Source of the DNA: Sva-07 sp942492715
Lineage (GTDB): Bacteria > Actinomycetota > Acidimicrobiia > Acidimicrobiales > Ilumatobacteraceae
DNA: 64,000 nt
Direction of reading: 5' to 3'
Assembly (NCBI GenBank): GCA_942492715.1
Contig: CALOFW010000002.1
Span: 1-64,000, forward strand
Both the position numbers and the translations under genes were made by a program. Positions 61,791 through 64,000 of this stretch are shown in pieces (the stretch's first letter is position 1; the number at the start of each line of letters is the position of its first letter). The notes under the pieces were generated by a model. It saw only the letters and a list, made by a program, of their open reading frames with translations. It was not told the origin of the DNA and did no database searches.

Positions 61791-62495
61791 ATGAACGTCG
61801 TGCCCCGCGAACGAATCCTGGTGGTGGACGACGAAGCGGGCATCCGTGATCTCGTCGGCTCGTACCTGCGCGACGAGGGGTTCGAGGTCGACGAGGCCGT
61901 CGACGGCGAAGCCGCACTCGCCCGGTTCGAGGAGCGGGCCCACGATCTCGTCATCCTGGATCTCCGCCTCCCGGGCATCGGTGGGCTCGACGTGTTGCGC
62001 GAGATCCGACGAACATCGGCGGTGTACGTGATCGTGCTGACCGCTCGTGCCGAGGAGGCCGACAAGTTGATCGGGCTGGAGCTCGGCGCCGACGACTACG
62101 TCACCAAACCATTCAGTCCGCGTGAACTCGTGGCGAGGGTACGCGCCGTGCTCCGTCGCCGACGAGACGACGAGACCGACGGTGACGACGTGACCCGGTT
62201 CGACGGTCTCACCGTCGACGTCGGCCGCCACGAGGTGCTCGTCGACGACGAACCGGTCGAGTTGACGAGTCTGGAGTTCCAGCTCCTGGCGACACTCGCC
62301 GAGGCGCCGGGACGGGTGTTCACACGTCGCCAGCTCATCGAGCGCGTGTGGGGGTGGGACTTCTACGGTGACGAACGCCTCGTCGACGTGCACATCGGCA
62401 ACCTCCGCAGGGCGATCGGCGACGCCGCCGACGAACCACGATTCGTCGGAACCGTGCGTGGTGCCGGCTACAAGTGCGTGGCCCGCCCGTCGTGA
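61791..62495 (+). CDS. OmpR-family response regulator
   Basis: 234 residues. Receiver with D13/D14, phospho-acceptor D57 (LVILDLRLPG), T84 and K106 (TKPFSPRE). The C-terminal winged helix reads VELTSLEFQLLATLAEAPGRVFTRRQLIERVWGWDFYGDERLVDVHIGNLRRAIG. ATG 61791 or GTG 61800 may be the start; TACGAT at 61787-61792 could be a -10 box for a leaderless transcript from the GTG. Coupled to the histidine kinase by GTGA overlap. Confidence 0.95.
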   Translation: MNVVPRERILVVDDEAGIRDLVGSYLRDEGFEVDEAVDGEAALARFEERAHDLVILDLRLPGIGGLDVLREIRRTSAVYVIVLTARAEEADKLIGLELGADDYVTKPFSPRELVARVRAVLRRRRDDETDGDDVTRFDGLTVDVGRHEVLVDDEPVELTSLEFQLLATLAEAPGRVFTRRQLIERVWGWDFYGDERLVDVHIGNLRRAIGDAADEPRFVGTVRGAGYKCVARPS

Positions 62496-63625
62496 GCCTC
62501 ACACTGCTCCCTCGTCGGCTCCGCACGCGGCTGTTCCTGTCGTACGTCGTGGTGGTCGCGGCCGGCGCGCTCTCGATGGTCGTCGTCGGCACGGTGGTGA
62601 CCCGGACGGTGTACGAGCGCAACATCGGCGGGTTCGGGCTCGGGCGCGGTCTGGGCCGCGCCAACCAGGTGAGCGAGACGCAGCTCCGATCGGCCCTCGA
62701 CGAGTCGCTCCTGCCCGCCCTGCTGATCGGTGTCGGGGCAGCGCTGGTCACCGCAGCGATCGTGGCGACGTTCGTGGGCAGCCGGTTGTTGCGGCCGATC
62801 GACGAACTGCGCACGGCCACCCGTCGGATGGCCGCCGGTGACTACGCGGTCAAGGTGCCCGTGCCGACCGAGACCGAGCTCGCCTCACTCGCCAACGACG
62901 TGAACGAGCTCGGCGAGCACCTCGCGACCACCGAGCAGCGCCGAACACAGCTGCTCGGCGAGGTGACGCATGAGCTGCGGACGCCGATCACGGTGATCCG
63001 CGGGCAGACCGAGGGGCTGATCGACGGCGTCGTGTCACCCTCGCCGGAGGTGTTCGCGGCGATTGCCGACGAGGCGTCGCGCCTGCAGCGGATGGTCGAC
63101 GATCTCACACTGCTGTCGCGAGCCGACGAGGGAACGCTGGAGATCGAACTCGCCGACCTCGACCTGTCCGCCGTCGCGGTTGCGGCCGCCGAGCGACTGC
63201 GGCCGCAGTTCGACTTCGCCGACGTCGCCCTCGTGATCGAGGCCGACACCGTGTCACTCCCGATCCGAGGGGACCGTGATCGTTTGACGCAGGTCTTGTC
63301 CAACCTGTTGGGCAATGCCCTCGGCCACACCCCGTCCTCCGGGGTGGTGACCCTTCGTACCGGCCAGGATCACTCGGTCGCATTCGTCGATGTCGTCGAC
63401 ACCGGGCCCGGCATCCCGAGCGACGATCTCGAACGCATCTTCGAGCGCTTCTACCGGCGACCCGATGACGGCGAAGCGGTGTCGCGACCCATCCGGGCCG
63501 GACGCGGCATCGGCCTGACGATCGCCCGCAGCCTCGCCCGCGCCCAGGGGGGTGACGTCGTCGCGTCGTCGCCTGGCTCGGGCCGTGGGGCGACGTTCCG
63601 CTTGACGATCCCGCTCGTCGTCTGA
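62492..63625 (+). CDS. Two-component sensor histidine kinase
   Basis: 377 residues. TM1 (about 15-37), a short extracytoplasmic loop (GGFGLGRGLGRANQVSETQL), TM2 (about 74-97), HAMP domain (RPIDELRTATRRMAAGDYAVKV), phospho-acceptor H160 in EVTHELRTPITVIRG, N box SNLLGNALGHTP and G boxes DTGPGIP and GRGIGLTIARSLA. It senses an envelope signal, possibly metal or oxidative stress given the DUF2202 neighbour, and phosphorylates the regulator upstream. Confidence 0.95.
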   Translation: MSLTLLPRRLRTRLFLSYVVVVAAGALSMVVVGTVVTRTVYERNIGGFGLGRGLGRANQVSETQLRSALDESLLPALLIGVGAALVTAAIVATFVGSRLLRPIDELRTATRRMAAGDYAVKVPVPTETELASLANDVNELGEHLATTEQRRTQLLGEVTHELRTPITVIRGQTEGLIDGVVSPSPEVFAAIADEASRLQRMVDDLTLLSRADEGTLEIELADLDLSAVAVAAAERLRPQFDFADVALVIEADTVSLPIRGDRDRLTQVLSNLLGNALGHTPSSGVVTLRTGQDHSVAFVDVVDTGPGIPSDDLERIFERFYRRPDDGEAVSRPIRAGRGIGLTIARSLARAQGGDVVASSPGSGRGATFRLTIPLVV

Positions 63626-63639
63626 CGGTCAGCCAGGCA

Positions 63640-64000
63640 TCAGCCGAGTGCCTGGCTGAGGTCGGCCCACAGATCGTCGATGTGCTCGCAACCCACGCTC
63701 ATCCGGATCAGCGACGGCGGAATGCGTTCCTGGCCCGGGATGACCGCCCGGCGCTCCATCGTGGACTCGACGCCGCCGAGGCTGGTGGCATGGTTGATCA
63801 ACTCGACGCGGGCGCACACGTCGCTGGCGCGCTCGCCGGGACCGGTCGGCTCGAACGACAACATCGCACCGAATCCGGTCATGAACGACGACGCCACTGC
63901 ATGGGTGCCGTGGCTCGGCAGGCCGGGGTAGAGCACCCGCGAGATCTGATCGTGGGCGTCGAGTCGTGTGGCGAGTTCCATGGCGTTGGCCTGCGCCCGC
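63640..64000 (-). CDS. Cys/Met-metabolism PLP enzyme, C-terminal part (runs off the window)
   Basis: The last ~120 residues are visible, encoded from beyond the right edge. YPGLPSHGTHAVASSFMTGFGAMLSFEP, then VELINHATSLGGVESTMERRAVIPGQERIPPSLIRMSVGCEHIDDLWADL, is the conserved C-terminal domain of cystathionine gamma-synthase/lyase and methionine gamma-lyase enzymes (SLGG.ES and RLS.G.E signatures). The exact activity cannot be told without the N-terminal PLP domain. Convergent with the histidine kinase, 14 bp apart. Confidence 0.9.
   Translation of the reverse strand, partial: RAQANAMELATRLDAHDQISRVLYPGLPSHGTHAVASSFMTGFGAMLSFEPTGPGERASDVCARVELINHATSLGGVESTMERRAVIPGQERIPPSLIRMSVGCEHIDDLWADLSQALG

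Overview
The window is high-GC DNA with short intergenic gaps and frequent ATGA/GTGA start-stop overlaps. Its families point to an actinobacterium: UPF0182, arsenate reductases of the mycothiol-linked type, a TIGR03086 (mycothiol-dependent isomerase-like) protein, an F420-type luciferase-like oxidoreductase, and an actinobacterial lycopene cyclase/Blh pair. An aquatic Acidimicrobiia-like organism fits, but that is inference; no rRNA is present to test it.

Layout. (1) 1-8.3 kb is core-like: a UPF0182 membrane protein whose first half is riddled with frame changes, a coiled-coil protein, TrpB2, a duplicated palindromic repeat, a YgjV-GNAT fusion, a DMT transporter and a frameshifted nitroreductase. 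(2) 8.3-17.4 kb is an integrated island. It starts in the 3' half of an initiator tRNA gene (CAT anticodon, C1 opposite C72), carries a tyrosine recombinase next to the tRNA, and ends in a perfect 45-bp copy of the tRNA 3' end at 17346-17390. Cargo: a broken VapBC pair, a lone cyclic-nucleotide-binding domain, a pyruvate-kinase-like gene, two arsenate reductases (one fused to ArsR), a PhoX-like remnant and a HEPN/MNT toxin-antitoxin pair. (3) 17.4-26.3 kb is a second accessory stretch: an IS110 remnant, an SDR, a TMEM175-type channel, a PGM1-like peptide ligase with a GNAT and a 19-codon ORF that has a perfect Shine-Dalgarno, a methyltransferase, an LLM oxidoreductase, a truncated FMN protein and VapBC. 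It ends at a 20-bp match to the same tRNA 3' end followed by a terminator. (4) 26.5-38.0 kb is a galactoside operon behind a near-consensus promoter: two ABC permeases, a binding lipoprotein, a GH2 glycosidase, an ArsR-type regulator, a lipoprotein, and galT-galM-galK. Import, intracellular hydrolysis and the Leloir pathway fit together, but the transporter ATPase and galE are not here. (5) 38.3-47.3 kb holds a MazEF pair with a palindromic operator, an SPFH/zinc-ribbon membrane module, a giant LuxR-type ATPase regulator and two small enzymes. (6) 47.5-64 kb holds a kinase-like/LPG-synthase-TM fusion, a haloalkane-dehalogenase-like hydrolase, two tandem-Usp stress proteins, a retinal-forming cluster (lycopene cyclase plus Blh) without an opsin, Dps, CopC-CopD, an aminotransferase, a thioesterase, a secreted repeat protein with DUF2202 and a two-component system, and the C-terminus of a Cys/Met-metabolism PLP enzyme.

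Several genes that look otherwise complete carry single-base frame changes (UPF0182, nitroreductase, pyruvate-kinase-like, PhoX-like, DUF1801). Either the assembly has uncorrected indels or these genes are decaying. The most promising leads are the PGM1-like ligase neighbourhood with its micro-ORF, the tRNA-fMet integration hotspot, and the retinal cluster with two unknown small membrane proteins.
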